DNA of 64,000 bases from Sphingomonas lenta (GCF_002288825.1 NZ_NSLI01000002.1:310001-374000), one strand, 5' to 3'; positions 1 through 9,311 are shown, numbered from the stretch's first letter. The notes: generated by a model not told the origin, from the letters alone. Translations and numbers: made by a program.

Positions 1-282
1 CGCGTGTTCGACTTCCGCGGCGTGGTGTTCGACGTCGATCCCGTTTTCAACAACTCGGAGGAGTGGTACGAGGCGATCCCGGCCGCCATCCGGCCCGCCA
101 AGGACCAGCCCTTCTACCACCTGCTCGCCGAGAACGCCGAGTCGAGCTACGTCGCCTACGTCAGCCAGCAGAACCTTCTGCCCGACGAGAGCGACGAGCC
201 GGTGGACCACCCGGCGATCTCCGGCCTGTTCACCGGCTTCGAGGGCGGGCGCTATGCTCTGCGTAGGGAGCATAAACACTAA
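1..282 (+). CDS. hspQ: Heat shock protein HspQ (hemimethylated-DNA-binding/YccV family), 5'-truncated
   Basis: The reading frame is already open at base 1, so the N-terminus lies outside the window; the GTG at base 4 is probably an internal valine. What remains is the core of the HspQ/YccV family: an FRGVVFDVDPVF stretch, then a QPFYHLLAE segment, then YVAYVSQQNLLPDE, and a short C-terminal tail ending at TAA. HspQ of enterobacteria is a small heat-shock protein that acts as a specificity factor for Lon and binds hemimethylated DNA; the role in alphaproteobacteria is less studied. The gene runs in the same direction as rplU, about 100 bases upstream of it, but nothing shows co-transcription. 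The family call is secure; the start is not visible. Confidence 0.85.
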   Translation, partial: RVFDFRGVVFDVDPVFNNSEEWYEAIPAAIRPAKDQPFYHLLAENAESSYVAYVSQQNLLPDESDEPVDHPAISGLFTGFEGGRYALRREHKH

Positions 283-328
283 CAGCGAGCTTGACTAAAC
301 GTCGATCCGGGCATACCCGGCGCTTCTT

Positions 329-353
329 TCCGCGCGACCCCGGTCGCTCGCGG
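329..353 (+). promoter_or_regulatory. Possible leader hairpin upstream of rplU
   Basis: A GC-rich inverted repeat (CGACC pairing with GGTCG, extended by CCGCG/CGCGG with a small bulge) ends about 30 bases before the rplU start. A TTGACT box near 290 could be the -35 element of an rplU promoter, which would place this hairpin in the 5' leader. Ribosomal-protein leaders often carry regulatory structures, but this one matches no leader I can name, so it may simply be GC-rich pairing. Confidence 0.25.
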
Positions 354-381
354 AGCTAATGTTTTGGAAAGATTGAGGGCC

Positions 382-687
382 ATGTTCGCAGTCGTGCGCA
401 CGGGCGGCAAGCAGTACCGCGTCGCCGCCGGAGACAAGATCGTCGTCGAGAAGATCGACGGCGAGGCGGGTTCCACCGTCACGCTGGGCGACGTCCTGCT
501 CGCCGGCGAGGGTGCGGAGCTACGCTCGACGGAGGGCCTGACCGTCTCCGCCGAGATCGTCGCGCAGGCGAAGGGCGAGAAGGTCATCGTGTTCAAGAAG
601 CGGCGCCGCCACAACTACCGCCGCCGCAACGGCCATCGTCAGAACCACACGATCCTGAAGATCGTGTCGGTCGGCGCGGCCGCGTAA
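382..687 (+). CDS. rplU: 50S ribosomal protein L21
   Basis: 101 residues beginning [14 protein letters not shown], the invariant N-terminus of L21, followed by the [15 protein letters not shown] block that contacts 23S rRNA and a GHRQNHT-type tail. L21 binds domain I of 23S rRNA together with L20. The frame is open further upstream to a TTG at 364, but the ATG at 382 is preceded by a GAGGG ribosome-binding sequence and matches the conserved family start, so I chose it. rpmA follows after 13 bases, the usual rplU-rpmA pair, and the obgE GTPase lies two genes downstream, also a classic neighbour. Confidence 0.97.
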   Translation: MFAVVRTGGKQYRVAAGDKIVVEKIDGEAGSTVTLGDVLLAGEGAELRSTEGLTVSAEIVAQAKGEKVIVFKKRRRHNYRRRNGHRQNHTILKIVSVGAAA

Positions 688-700
688 GGAGTAACGGGCA

Positions 701-973
701 ATGGCACATAAGAAAGCAGGCGGTTCGTCGCGCAACGGTCGCGATTCGGCCGGCCGTCGCCTCGGCGTGAAGAAGTTCGGCGGCCAGGAGTGCGTCGCCG
801 GCAACATCCTCGTGCGCCAGCGCGGCACCAAGTTCTATCCGGGCACCAACGTCGGCATGGGCAAGGACCACACCCTATTCGCGCTCGTCGACGGCCGTGT
901 CGCGTTCGCCGAGGGCAAGCTCGGCCGTAAGTATTGCTCGGTACAGCCGCTTATTGCGGCCGCGGCCGAATAA
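701..973 (+). CDS. rpmA: 50S ribosomal protein L27
   Basis: 90 residues starting [16 protein letters not shown], the glycine- and lysine-rich N-terminal arm that reaches towards the peptidyl transferase centre, then the FGGQ...[15 protein letters not shown] core typical of L27. There is no N-terminal leader needing cleavage as in Firmicutes. The start is preceded by AAGGAG at a good distance. The gene sits 13 bases behind rplU and is followed by a run of three hairpins, the last with a T-tract, so rplU-rpmA probably ends there as one operon. Confidence 0.97.
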   Translation: MAHKKAGGSSRNGRDSAGRRLGVKKFGGQECVAGNILVRQRGTKFYPGTNVGMGKDHTLFALVDGRVAFAEGKLGRKYCSVQPLIAAAAE

Positions 974-986
974 CGGGCGACCACGG

Positions 987-1026
987 GGGTCGCTCACCAG
1001 GGCGACCCGGGTTCCGCTAGGGAACC
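987..1026. repeat. Two adjacent short inverted repeats downstream of rpmA
   Basis: GGGTCGC (987-993) pairs with GCGACCC (1002-1008), and directly after it GGTTCC (1010-1015) pairs with GGAACC (1021-1026). With the terminator hairpin at 1034-1066 they give three consecutive stem-loops in the rpmA 3' region. They may protect the 3' end of the message or be a processed remnant. Confidence 0.6.
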
Positions 1027-1033
1027 AGCCACC

Positions 1034-1066
1034 AAAGGGAGACGGGTCGCCCCGGCTCCCTTTTTT
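1034..1066 (+). terminator. Rho-independent terminator of rplU-rpmA
   Basis: GGGAG and CGGG (1037-1046) pair with CCCG and CTCCC (1051-1060) around a TCGC loop, with one internal mismatch. The stem is extended by AAA/TTT and followed by six T residues at 1061-1066. This is a textbook intrinsic terminator. Confidence 0.88.
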
Positions 1067-1144
1067 CGTGCTCCCTCGACCCAGGTTGTCGCCGTCGCGT
1101 CACCGACGTGTGCGAGCGGCCGCCGCGCGCAAGGAGGAGCACGC

Positions 1145-1693
1145 ATGTTTGCGATCACGCCCCGTCTGACGCTCCGGCCCGGCTGGCCGGAGGACGCCCC
1201 CGAGCTCGCCTGCGCCATCGGGCATGAGGCGGTGGTGACCAAACTCGCGCGCGCGCCCTGGCCCTATGCGCTCGGCGACGCGCAGAGTTTCCTCGACCGG
1301 CCGCAGAGTCCGCACGAGCCCGGCTTCCTCGTCTTTGAGCGGACTGCCGACGAGCCGCGGCTCGTCGGCGGGGTCGGCATCGACCTCGCCGCGGAGGACG
1401 GTCCCGAGCTCGGCTACTGGTATCGGCCGGACGCCTGGGGGCGCGGCTACGCGACGGAAGCGGGACGCGCCGTCGTTGCGATCGCGCGCGACGCGCTGAA
1501 GCTCAAGCGGCTCCAGTCTGGGCACTTCCTCGACAACCCGGCGTCGGGCCGGGTGCTGACCAAGCTCGGCTTCCGCCCGACGGGCCGCGTCGCGCAGCGG
1601 CACTGCCGCGCGCGCGGCCACGACGTGCCCTGCGCGCTATTCGAGCTCGACCTGGACGACTCGCGAACCGGGCCGATGCCGCTCGCGGCGTGA
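1145..1693 (+). CDS. GNAT family N-acetyltransferase (RimJ/RimL-like)
   Basis: 182 residues with the GNAT layout: an N-terminal ITPRLTLRP strand, a central ELGYWYRPDAWGRGYATEA segment that forms the acetyl-CoA pyrophosphate loop (R/Q-x-x-G-x-A pattern), and a NPASGRVLTKLGF motif near the end, all typical of RimJ/RimL-type enzymes that acetylate amino groups of proteins or small molecules. The substrate cannot be read from the sequence. A strong AAGGAGGAG site precedes the ATG. It lies between rpmA and obgE, a position where sphingomonads often carry such a gene; a strong hairpin directly follows the stop codon. Confidence 0.9.
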   Translation: MFAITPRLTLRPGWPEDAPELACAIGHEAVVTKLARAPWPYALGDAQSFLDRPQSPHEPGFLVFERTADEPRLVGGVGIDLAAEDGPELGYWYRPDAWGRGYATEAGRAVVAIARDALKLKRLQSGHFLDNPASGRVLTKLGFRPTGRVAQRHCRARGHDVPCALFELDLDDSRTGPMPLAA

Positions 1694-1697
1694 GCGG

Positions 1698-1729
1698 GCG
1701 GGGCGGGAAGCTGTTGCTTTCCGCCCCGC
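1698..1729. terminator. Strong 14-bp hairpin after the acetyltransferase gene
   Basis: Bases 1698-1711 pair with 1716-1729 around a TGTT loop, with a single G-T wobble. The hairpin starts four bases after the TGA stop of the acetyltransferase. It lacks a long T-tract, so termination is likely but not certain. Its position argues against the upstream GTG (1690) as the start of the next gene. Confidence 0.6.
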
Positions 1730-1749
1730 TTGCGCCGAACAGACAGCAC

Positions 1750-2349
1750 ATGTCCGTCGCCGCCCTGCCCGTCCGCCGTCGCCTCAGCCCCGAGGAGTCG
1801 CGCGACGCGGCGTTGGACGCTGCGCGCGCGCTCCTGGTGGAGAGCGGGCCGCAGGCGGTGACGCTGAAGGCTGTGGCGGCGCGGATCGGGCGCACGCACG
1901 CCACGCTGCTCCACCATTTCGGTTCGGCCGAGGGGCTGCAGAAAGCGCTCATCGGGCGTATGGCGACCGCGATCACCGGCACGATCCGCGACGCCGTGCT
2001 GCGCAGCCGCGCCGAGGACCGATCCCCGCGCGAAGTGGTCGACCTGACGTTCGACGCGTTCGGCAAAGGCGGCGCGGGCGCGCTGGCGAGCTGGATGATC
2101 CTGTCGGGCGACGAGGGCGCGCTCGATCCCATCCTGACCGCCATCCACGACCTGGTCGACGAACTCGCCGCCGAGGAGCACGCGCAAGCGGACCGGCCGA
2201 TCCACGAGGAGACGCTGCAGCTCGTGCTGATGGCGCTGGGCGACGCGCTGCTCGGCGCTCCCATGGCCCGCGCGCTCGGCCTACCGCGCGACGCCGCGCG
2301 CGACCTGGCATTGCAAATGCTGGCGAAGCGGCCCGGCGTCGCTAAGTAG
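1750..2349 (+). CDS. TetR/AcrR family transcriptional regulator
   Basis: 199 residues from the ATG at 1750. Residues about 15-60 form the TetR DNA-binding domain: a helix rich in alanine (ALDAARALLVESG), then AVTLKAVAARIGRTHATLLHHFGSAEGL, the helix-turn-helix with the characteristic HHFG in place of the more common YYHF. The rest is a divergent ligand-binding domain, so the inducer is unknown. The frame opens at a GTG at 1690, but that would translate through the strong hairpin at 1698-1729, so I prefer 1750. The gene ends six bases before obgE and may be co-transcribed with it. Confidence 0.85.
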   Translation: MSVAALPVRRRLSPEESRDAALDAARALLVESGPQAVTLKAVAARIGRTHATLLHHFGSAEGLQKALIGRMATAITGTIRDAVLRSRAEDRSPREVVDLTFDAFGKGGAGALASWMILSGDEGALDPILTAIHDLVDELAAEEHAQADRPIHEETLQLVLMALGDALLGAPMARALGLPRDAARDLALQMLAKRPGVAK

Positions 2350-3402
<1,053 letters not shown>

Positions 3403-3406
3403 GCGC

Positions 3407-4303
3407 GTGCTGATCGCGCTCACCGGCGCGACGGGGTTTGTCGGCCGTCGCACGCTCGATCTGCTGTTGGCGCGCGCGCATGAGGTGCGCGCGCTCGCCC
3501 GGCGACCGCAGGAGGCGCGGGACGGCGTGACCTGGGTCACGGGGGCGCTGGACGACGGCCCGGCGCTGCTCGCGCTGGTGGTCGGGGCCGACGCCGTGGT
3601 CCACATCGCTGGCGTCGTGAACGCGCCCGACCGCGCGGGCTTCGCAGCCGGTAACATCAATGGCACGCGCGCGGTGGTCGACGCGGCGGCGCGCGCGGGC
3701 TTGCGGCGGTTCGTCCATGTCTCCTCGCTGGCCGCGCGCGAGCCAGGCCTCTCGCTTTATGGTTGGTCTAAGGCTGAGGCCGAGCGCGTCGTCACGGAGT
3801 CCGATCTCAATTGGACGATCGTTCGCCCGCCCGCCGTCTACGGCCCCGGCGATCTGGAGCAGCTCGACGTGTTCCGCCTCGCCAAGCTGCGCCTAGCTCT
3901 CCTGCCCCCGCCCGGCCGCATGTCAGCGATCATGGTCGATGACCTCGCCGCCCTGCTCGTAATACTCGCAGAGCGGGGCGGGCTGCGCACGGTTTATGAG
4001 GTCGACGACGGCCGCGCGATCACCCATGCCGACTACGCCCGCGCCATCGGCCGGGCGGTCGGGCGGCGCGTGCTGACGCTCCCCCTCCCCGCCCCGCTGC
4101 TCCGCTTCGGCGCGCGTCTCGACCGCCTCGCCCGTGGGCCGCGGGCGAAGCTTACGCCGGACCGCGCCGCCTACATGGCGCACCCGGACTGGGCCGCCGA
4201 CCCCGCCAAGCGCCCGCCGCCCGAGCTCTGGACGCCCCGCATCGCCCTCGACGCCGGGCTCGCCGAGACGGTGCGCTGGTACAGGGCGCAAGGCTTGCTA
4301 TAG
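3407..4303 (+). CDS. cerR: NAD(P)-dependent extended short-chain dehydrogenase, probable ceramide reductase CerR
   Basis: 298 residues from the GTG at 3407, four bases after the obgE stop. The N-terminal Rossmann motif is TGATGFVG (6-13); the catalytic pattern is S106/S107 with Y118-x-x-x-K122 (YGWSK), as in extended SDR/epimerase enzymes. Next door are the sphingolipid ACP and serine palmitoyltransferase. In Caulobacter an enzyme of this class, CerR, encoded beside the same two genes, reduces the 3-keto group during ceramide synthesis; I infer the same job from synteny. The frame is open for 62 codons inside obgE, but that part overlaps obgE and is not part of the family. A generic sugar epimerase is the alternative. 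Confidence 0.75.
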   Translation: MLIALTGATGFVGRRTLDLLLARAHEVRALARRPQEARDGVTWVTGALDDGPALLALVVGADAVVHIAGVVNAPDRAGFAAGNINGTRAVVDAAARAGLRRFVHVSSLAAREPGLSLYGWSKAEAERVVTESDLNWTIVRPPAVYGPGDLEQLDVFRLAKLRLALLPPPGRMSAIMVDDLAALLVILAERGGLRTVYEVDDGRAITHADYARAIGRAVGRRVLTLPLPAPLLRFGARLDRLARGPRAKLTPDRAAYMAHPDWAADPAKRPPPELWTPRIALDAGLAETVRWYRAQGLL

Positions 4304-4349
4304 GCCCGCGCCGAACTCCCGCCGCAATCCGCGGCCAAGGATCACGACC

Positions 4350-4592
4350 ATGAGCGACCGCGAGCAGACCTTCCAGACCGTCAAGGCGCAGATCGAGCCC
4401 TTCAACAAGAAGGGTGTCAACATCGTCGAGACGACCACGTTCCAGGGCGACCTGGAGTGGGACAGCCTGACCGTGATGGATTTCGTCGCGGCGATCGAGG
4501 ACGAGTTCGACATCGTCATCACCATGAACATGCAGGCGGAGATCGAGACGGTGGGCCAGCTCGTCGACGCCGTGGACCGCCTGCGCGCATGA
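4350..4592 (+). CDS. Small acyl carrier protein dedicated to serine palmitoyltransferase
   Basis: 80 residues, acidic, with the phosphopantetheine attachment motif EWDSLTVMDF, the modified serine being Ser39. Its stop overlaps the start of the serine palmitoyltransferase gene (ATGA at 4589-4592), so the two are translationally coupled. An ACP next to the enzyme has been described for Sphingomonas wittichii and Caulobacter, where it is thought to deliver the fatty acyl chain that is condensed with serine. It is distinct from the housekeeping AcpP: the helix-II region and the N-terminus (TFQTVKAQIEPFNKKGV) differ. The open frame upstream of 4350 overlaps the reductase gene and is not used. Confidence 0.92.
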   Translation: MSDREQTFQTVKAQIEPFNKKGVNIVETTTFQGDLEWDSLTVMDFVAAIEDEFDIVITMNMQAEIETVGQLVDAVDRLRA

Positions 4593-5851
4593 CCGAGACC
4601 GGCCTTCAGCCCGAGGCGATCGACCTCGACCCGCCCGCCGTCGCCCCCGAGCGCGACCTGTTCAGCAAGTTCGATCCGCTCATCGCGGAGCGCGAGGCGC
4701 TGCTGGCGTCGGGCGTGCGCGACCCGTTCGCGATCGTCATGGACGAGGTCCGATCGCCCACCGAGGCCGTGATCAAGGGCCGCGAGACGATCCTGCTCGG
4801 CACCTACAACTACATGGGCATGACCTTCGACCCCGACGTGATCGCGGCGGGCAAGGAGGCTTTGGAAAAGTTCGGCTCCGGCACCAACGGCAGCCGCATG
4901 CTCAACGGCACGTTCCGCGACCATGTCGACGCCGAGGAAGCGCTCAAGGAGTTCTACGGCGCGCGCCACGCGATGGTGTTCTCTACGGGCTACCAGGCGA
5001 ACCTGGGCATCATCAGCACGATCGCGGGCCGCGGCGAATACATCATCCTCGACGCCGACAGCCACGCGTCGATCTACGACGGCTGCAAGATGGGCGACGC
5101 GGAGGTGGTCCGCTTCCGCCACAACTCCGTCGAGGATTTGGACAAGCGCCTCGGGCGCCTGCCCAAGGAGCCGGGCAAGCTCGTCGTGCTGGAGGGCGTC
5201 TATTCGATGCTCGGCGACGTGGCCCCGCTCAAGGAGATGGTCGCAGTCGCCAAGAAGCACGGCGCCATGGTTCTTAGCGACGAGGCGCACTCCATGGGCT
5301 TCTATGGCCCCAACGGCCGCGGCGTGTACGAGGACCAGGGGCTCGAGGCCGACGTCGATTTTATTATCGGCACCTTCTCCAAGTCGGTCGGCACGGTGGG
5401 CGGCTTCTGCGTGTCGAACCACCCCAAGTTCGAGGTGATGCGCCTCGCCTGCCGCCCTTACATCTTCACCGCCAGCCTGCCGCCGTCCGTGGTCGCCACC
5501 GCCGCGACGTCCATCCGCAAGCTCATGCACGCGCACAACAAGCGCCAGCATCTGTGGGAGAACGCGCGGAAATTGCACGGCGGCCTGACCGCGATGGGCT
5601 TCAAGCTCGGCACCGCCGAGCCGGAGTCCGCGATCATCGCCGTGATCCTGGACGACCAGACCCAGGCGGTCGCGATGTGGCAGGCGCTGCTGGAGAACGG
5701 CGTCTACGTTAACATGGCCCGCCCGCCCGCGACGCCGGCGGGCATGTTCCTGCTGCGCTGCTCGCTCTGCGCGGAGCACACGACCGAGCAGCTCAATCGC
5801 GTGCTGGCGTTGTTCGGGGAGGCCGGCCGGGCGACGGGCGCCATCGGCTGA
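4589..5851 (+). CDS. spt: Serine palmitoyltransferase, first enzyme of sphingolipid synthesis
   Basis: 420 residues, exactly the length of the structurally characterised Sphingomonas paucimobilis enzyme and, from memory, very similar along its length. It is a PLP-dependent alpha-oxoamine synthase that condenses serine with a palmitoyl thioester to 3-ketodihydrosphingosine in the cytoplasm. The PLP lysine is Lys265 in GTFSKSVGTVGG; His159 (DADSHASIYDG) stacks on the cofactor; Asp231 and His234 (DEAHSMG) complete the site. The start codon lies in the ATGA overlap with the ACP stop. In sphingomonads the product leads to glycosphingolipids that replace lipopolysaccharide in the outer membrane. 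Confidence 0.96.
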   Translation: MTETGLQPEAIDLDPPAVAPERDLFSKFDPLIAEREALLASGVRDPFAIVMDEVRSPTEAVIKGRETILLGTYNYMGMTFDPDVIAAGKEALEKFGSGTNGSRMLNGTFRDHVDAEEALKEFYGARHAMVFSTGYQANLGIISTIAGRGEYIILDADSHASIYDGCKMGDAEVVRFRHNSVEDLDKRLGRLPKEPGKLVVLEGVYSMLGDVAPLKEMVAVAKKHGAMVLSDEAHSMGFYGPNGRGVYEDQGLEADVDFIIGTFSKSVGTVGGFCVSNHPKFEVMRLACRPYIFTASLPPSVVATAATSIRKLMHAHNKRQHLWENARKLHGGLTAMGFKLGTAEPESAIIAVILDDQTQAVAMWQALLENGVYVNMARPPATPAGMFLLRCSLCAEHTTEQLNRVLALFGEAGRATGAIG

Positions 5852-5892
5852 CGTTCACCACTTTTCCACACCTTATATCCTGTAGTAGGGAT

Positions 5893-7833
5893 ATGGCGGT
5901 GGATGGGGAAGCGGGCGAGGCGCCCCCTGGGGGCGGTCCGCCCTGGCGGACGTTGACGCTGATCGCGATCGCGATCCTGGGCGCGGCGACGCTCATCGGC
6001 CTGATCTTCACGGTCCGCGACGCCAACACCCAGCGCGACCGCGCGCTTCGGCTCCAGGCGCGCAGCTACGACGTGATGGTGGTGTCGCGCACGCTCGCCG
6101 GCACCATCGCACGGTCGGAGGCCGCGCTCGGCCGCTACGTCATCTCCACCGACCAGCGGCTCGGCCAATCCTATTTCGACGAATGGCGCTCGGCGGCGGC
6201 GCAGATCGCGCAGCTCGACCGCCTGACCCGCGACGAGGCCGACCAGCAGCGGCGCATCTCGACGCTGCGCGGCGCGTATGACGAGCGCGGGCAGGAGCTG
6301 TCGCTCATCGCGCTCTCGACGCGCTACGGCAAGAACACGCAGGCCCTCGGCCGCTACCACCGCGCGCGCAATGCGCCGTCGCTCAAGGCGATCAACGCGA
6401 CGCTGGACGGCATCATCGCCGGCGAGCGCGATGTGCTGGACCGGCGCACCGCCGCCGCGTTCGGCTCCGTCCGTCGGTCGACGCAGGCGGCGATCGCGCT
6501 CGCCGTCTTCGGCTGCGTCCTCGTGCTGGGCGCGATCCTGCTCGGTATGTTCACGGTGCGCGCGCTCGGCGAACGCGCCGCCGCCCGCGCGGAGGCCGAC
6601 GCCGCCGAGGCGCGCGCCGCCGAACTCACCGCCGCCGTGCAGGCCGCCACCGACGAGCTGCGCGCGCAAGAGGCCAAGCTCCGCCAGGCGCAGAAGATGG
6701 ACGCGGTCGGCCAGTTGACGGGCGGCATCGCGCACGATTTCAACAACATGCTGGCCGTCGTCCTCGGCGGCATCGAGCTCGCGCGCCGCAACCTGGGCAA
6801 GCCCGGCGCGGCCCGTCACCTCGACAGCGCCATGGAGGGCGCGAATCGCGCCGCCGCGCTGACCCGCCGCCTACTCGCCTTCTCGCGAGAGGAGGGACTG
6901 AAGCCCGAGCCGATCGAACCCGGCATGCTGGTCGCGGGCATGTCGGAGCTGCTCGACCGCACGTTGGGCGACGCGATCACGGTGACGGTGCGCGACGAGG
7001 CGCAGGGCTGGCGCCTCCACGCCGACCGCGTGCAGCTGGAGAACGCGCTCCTCAACCTGGCCGTGAACGCGCGCGACGCGATGAACGGACGCGGCGAGCT
7101 GACGGTGGTCACCGGCCGGGCTTCGCTCGGCGACAATCAAGTCGGCCAGTGCGCGAGCGGCGACTACGTCACCTTCGCCGTGACCGACACGGGCACGGGC
7201 ATGACGCCGGAGATCGCCGAGCGCGTCTTCGAGCCCTTCTTCACGACCAAGCCGGTCGGCAAGGGCACGGGCCTGGGCCTCAGCCAGATCTTCGGCTTCG
7301 TGCGGCAGCAAGACGGCGAGGTCGGCATCGACACCGCGCCGGGCCGCGGCACCACCGTGACGCTCTACCTCCCCCGCTTCGTCGGCGAACGTACCGAGGT
7401 AGAGATCATCGAGCAGGCTCCGAACCTCGCCGACGTCCCGCACGCGCTCGAGGTGCTGGTGGTCGAGGACGATCCCCGCGTGCTCGCGGCCACGATGGGG
7501 GCGCTCGAGGAGCTCGGCCACCGCGCGATCGCCTGCGACGACCCCCTCGCCGCGCCCGCGCTGCTGGAGCGGTATCGCAACGTCGAGCTCGTCGTCTCCG
7601 ACGTGCTCATGCCCAAGCAGACCGGACCGGAGATGGTCGCGGCGCTGCTGCGGCGTGACCCGCACCTCGCGGTCCTGTTCGTCACCGGCTACGCCGGCGA
7701 GGCGGGTGGTGCTGCGGAGTTCGGCGGCCACCACGTGCTCCGCAAGCCGTTCACGCTGGCGGGCCTGGAGCGCGCGATCGCCGCGGCGCTGGCCGATCGC
7801 CTCGTGCATCCGGAGCAGATTGCGGCGGAGTGA
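5893..7833 (+). CDS. Membrane-bound hybrid histidine kinase with receiver domain
   Basis: 646 residues. A membrane segment at about 20-41 and a second at about 199-222 flank a periplasmic alpha-helical sensor of CHASE3-like character. A coiled coil (about 225-268) leads to a HisKA domain with the phospho-acceptor His281 in GGIAHDFNN. The ATPase domain has its N box at about 385-402 (NLAVNARDAM), G1 DTGTGM and G2 GKGTGLGLS. A C-terminal receiver has the acidic pocket VVEDD and phospho-acceptor Asp570 in VVSDVLMP. No partner regulator gene is adjacent. Its place between serine palmitoyltransferase and lptFG suggests, without proving, that it senses envelope state. The start ATG lies 41 bases after the spt stop. 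Confidence 0.88.
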   Translation: MAVDGEAGEAPPGGGPPWRTLTLIAIAILGAATLIGLIFTVRDANTQRDRALRLQARSYDVMVVSRTLAGTIARSEAALGRYVISTDQRLGQSYFDEWRSAAAQIAQLDRLTRDEADQQRRISTLRGAYDERGQELSLIALSTRYGKNTQALGRYHRARNAPSLKAINATLDGIIAGERDVLDRRTAAAFGSVRRSTQAAIALAVFGCVLVLGAILLGMFTVRALGERAAARAEADAAEARAAELTAAVQAATDELRAQEAKLRQAQKMDAVGQLTGGIAHDFNNMLAVVLGGIELARRNLGKPGAARHLDSAMEGANRAAALTRRLLAFSREEGLKPEPIEPGMLVAGMSELLDRTLGDAITVTVRDEAQGWRLHADRVQLENALLNLAVNARDAMNGRGELTVVTGRASLGDNQVGQCASGDYVTFAVTDTGTGMTPEIAERVFEPFFTTKPVGKGTGLGLSQIFGFVRQQDGEVGIDTAPGRGTTVTLYLPRFVGERTEVEIIEQAPNLADVPHALEVLVVEDDPRVLAATMGALEELGHRAIACDDPLAAPALLERYRNVELVVSDVLMPKQTGPEMVAALLRRDPHLAVLFVTGYAGEAGGAAEFGGHHVLRKPFTLAGLERAIAAALADRLVHPEQIAAE

Positions 7834-7841
7834 ACCCGACC

Positions 7842-8051
7842 AGTTCCTCCCCCGCTTACGGCGGGGGAGGTGGCGCGCGTAGCGCGACGGAGGGGGAACT
7901 ACGGAGTGCGGCATCGCCCACGGCTTGCTTCGCAAGCCGGCTCCGGTCGGCGACAAGCCCCCGGCTTGTCGCTGATCGACCTACGCCCCCCTCCACCACG
8001 CCCTGCGGGCGCGGTCCCCCTCCCCCGCAACTGCGTTGCGGGGGAGGAATT
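7842..8051. repeat. About 210-bp multi-hairpin palindromic element
   Basis: The outer ends are inverted (GTTCCTCCCCCGC at 7843, GCGGGGGAGGAA at 8037-8049). Inside are further nested hairpins: CCCCCGC with GCGGGGG, CGCGC with GCGCG, a perfect CGGCTTGC/GCAAGCCG, a perfect GCGACAAGCC/GGCTTGTCGC, and CGCCC/GGGCG. It fills the space between the kinase stop and lptF. Its end sequences resemble the element inside murB at 39255-39392. No long ORF encodes a transposase, so it is a non-autonomous MITE/REP-like repeat. Confidence 0.85.
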
Positions 8052-8114
8052 GGTGGCATCACTCGTCCACCACCCCTATACCCCTACCCGCCCGTTCTCC
8101 TCAGCCGAGCCCGC

Positions 8115-9311
8115 ATGAAATCGATTGATCGCTACATGGTCCGGCTGATCGCGTTGCCGTTGTTCTCGACGCTGATCATTGCCGCGATGCTGCTGATCCT
8201 CGACCGCATGCTCCGGCTGTTCGACTTCGTCGCGACGCAGGGCGGGCCCGTCAGCGTCGTGTGGCGGATGCTCGCCAACTTGCTGCCCGAGTATTTGGGC
8301 CTCGGCATCCCCATCGGCCTGCTGCTCGGCATCCTGCTCGCCTTCCGCCGGCTCGCCGGCACGTCCGAGCTCGACGTGCTGCGCGGCGTCGGCATGAGCT
8401 ACGCGCGGCTGCTTCGCGTGCCTTACTATTACACGATCGCGCTGGTCGCGGTGAACCTCGCCATCGTCGGCTTCGTCCAGCCCAAGGCGCGCTACTATTA
8501 CGAGCAGCTGCGCTTCGAGCTCAGGACCGGCGCGCTAGGCGCGTCGATCAAGGTGGGCGAGTTCACCCATTTCGGCGACCGCATGACGCTCCGCATCGAG
8601 CAGAGCCGTCGTAGCGGGCGCGAGCTGAGCGGCATCTTCGTCCATTTCGATCAGGAAGGCGGCGGCAGCTACTCGGTCACGGCGCGCGAGGGGCAGTTCC
8701 TGCGCACGGACGACCCGAACACGATCATCTTCCGCCTGACCGACGGCACGCTGGTCCAGGACGCGCCCGAGTTCCGCGTGCCGCGCGTGCTGACGTTCAG
8801 CGCGCACGACCTGCCCATCCCCCTGCCCCAGTCTGAGCGCTTCCGGCAGCGCGGCGGGCGCAACCTGGAGTTCACGCTCCCCGAGCTCGCGCGCCTCGGC
8901 CAGACCGCGCCGACGGAGGAGCAGCGCGACTCCACCCGATCCGAGTTCCACTTCCGCGTGGTGGAGGTGGCGACGATGCTGCTGCTGCCACTCCTCGCCG
9001 TGGCGCTCGGCGTCCCGCCCAAGCGATCGACCACGGCGCTGGGCGTATTCCTGGGCGTGGTGATGCTCGTGACGTACCACAAGATCAACGAGTACGCCGC
9101 CTCGTTCGGCGAGCTGGGCCGCGTCGACCCGCTGCTGGCGCTATGGATCCCGTTCCTCCTCTTCGCCGCACTCGTGATCTGGATGTTCTACATCATTGCC
9201 TACAAACCCGGCGGCCAGCCGATCGGCGCGCTGGAGCGCGGCTTCGGGAAAGCGCTCTCCGCGATCACGCGGCGCATGCCCGGCCGGCGGCGCAAGGCGG
9301 CGCTCGCGTGA
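8115..9311 (+). CDS. lptF: LptF, permease of the outer-membrane lipid export ABC transporter
   Basis: 398 residues of the YjgP/YjgQ family: membrane helices at both ends with a periplasmic jellyroll of about 150 residues between them (from about residue 120). The N-terminus IDRYMVRLIALPLFSTL and the helix pair GLGIPIGLLLGILLAFRRL are characteristic. LptF and LptG form the inner-membrane channel that extracts lipid and passes it to the LptC/A bridge; LptB, not in this window, is the ATPase. In sphingomonads, which make glycosphingolipid rather than LPS, the cargo is probably the sphingolipid; the position next to spt supports that. The ATG at 8115 follows the palindromic element; the frame is open upstream through that repeat. 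Confidence 0.94.
   Translation: MKSIDRYMVRLIALPLFSTLIIAAMLLILDRMLRLFDFVATQGGPVSVVWRMLANLLPEYLGLGIPIGLLLGILLAFRRLAGTSELDVLRGVGMSYARLLRVPYYYTIALVAVNLAIVGFVQPKARYYYEQLRFELRTGALGASIKVGEFTHFGDRMTLRIEQSRRSGRELSGIFVHFDQEGGGSYSVTAREGQFLRTDDPNTIIFRLTDGTLVQDAPEFRVPRVLTFSAHDLPIPLPQSERFRQRGGRNLEFTLPELARLGQTAPTEEQRDSTRSEFHFRVVEVATMLLLPLLAVALGVPPKRSTTALGVFLGVVMLVTYHKINEYAASFGELGRVDPLLALWIPFLLFAALVIWMFYIIAYKPGGQPIGALERGFGKALSAITRRMPGRRRKAALA

Noticed and set aside
1690..1749. GTG at 1690 as start of the TetR regulator
   Set aside because: It would overlap the previous gene's stop and translate through a strong hairpin; the ATG at 1750 gives a normal TetR N-terminus.
4298..5779. Open frame of about 490 codons antisense to serine palmitoyltransferase
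   Set aside because: It mirrors the codon bias of spt; no domain, no ribosome site, and the sense gene is certain.
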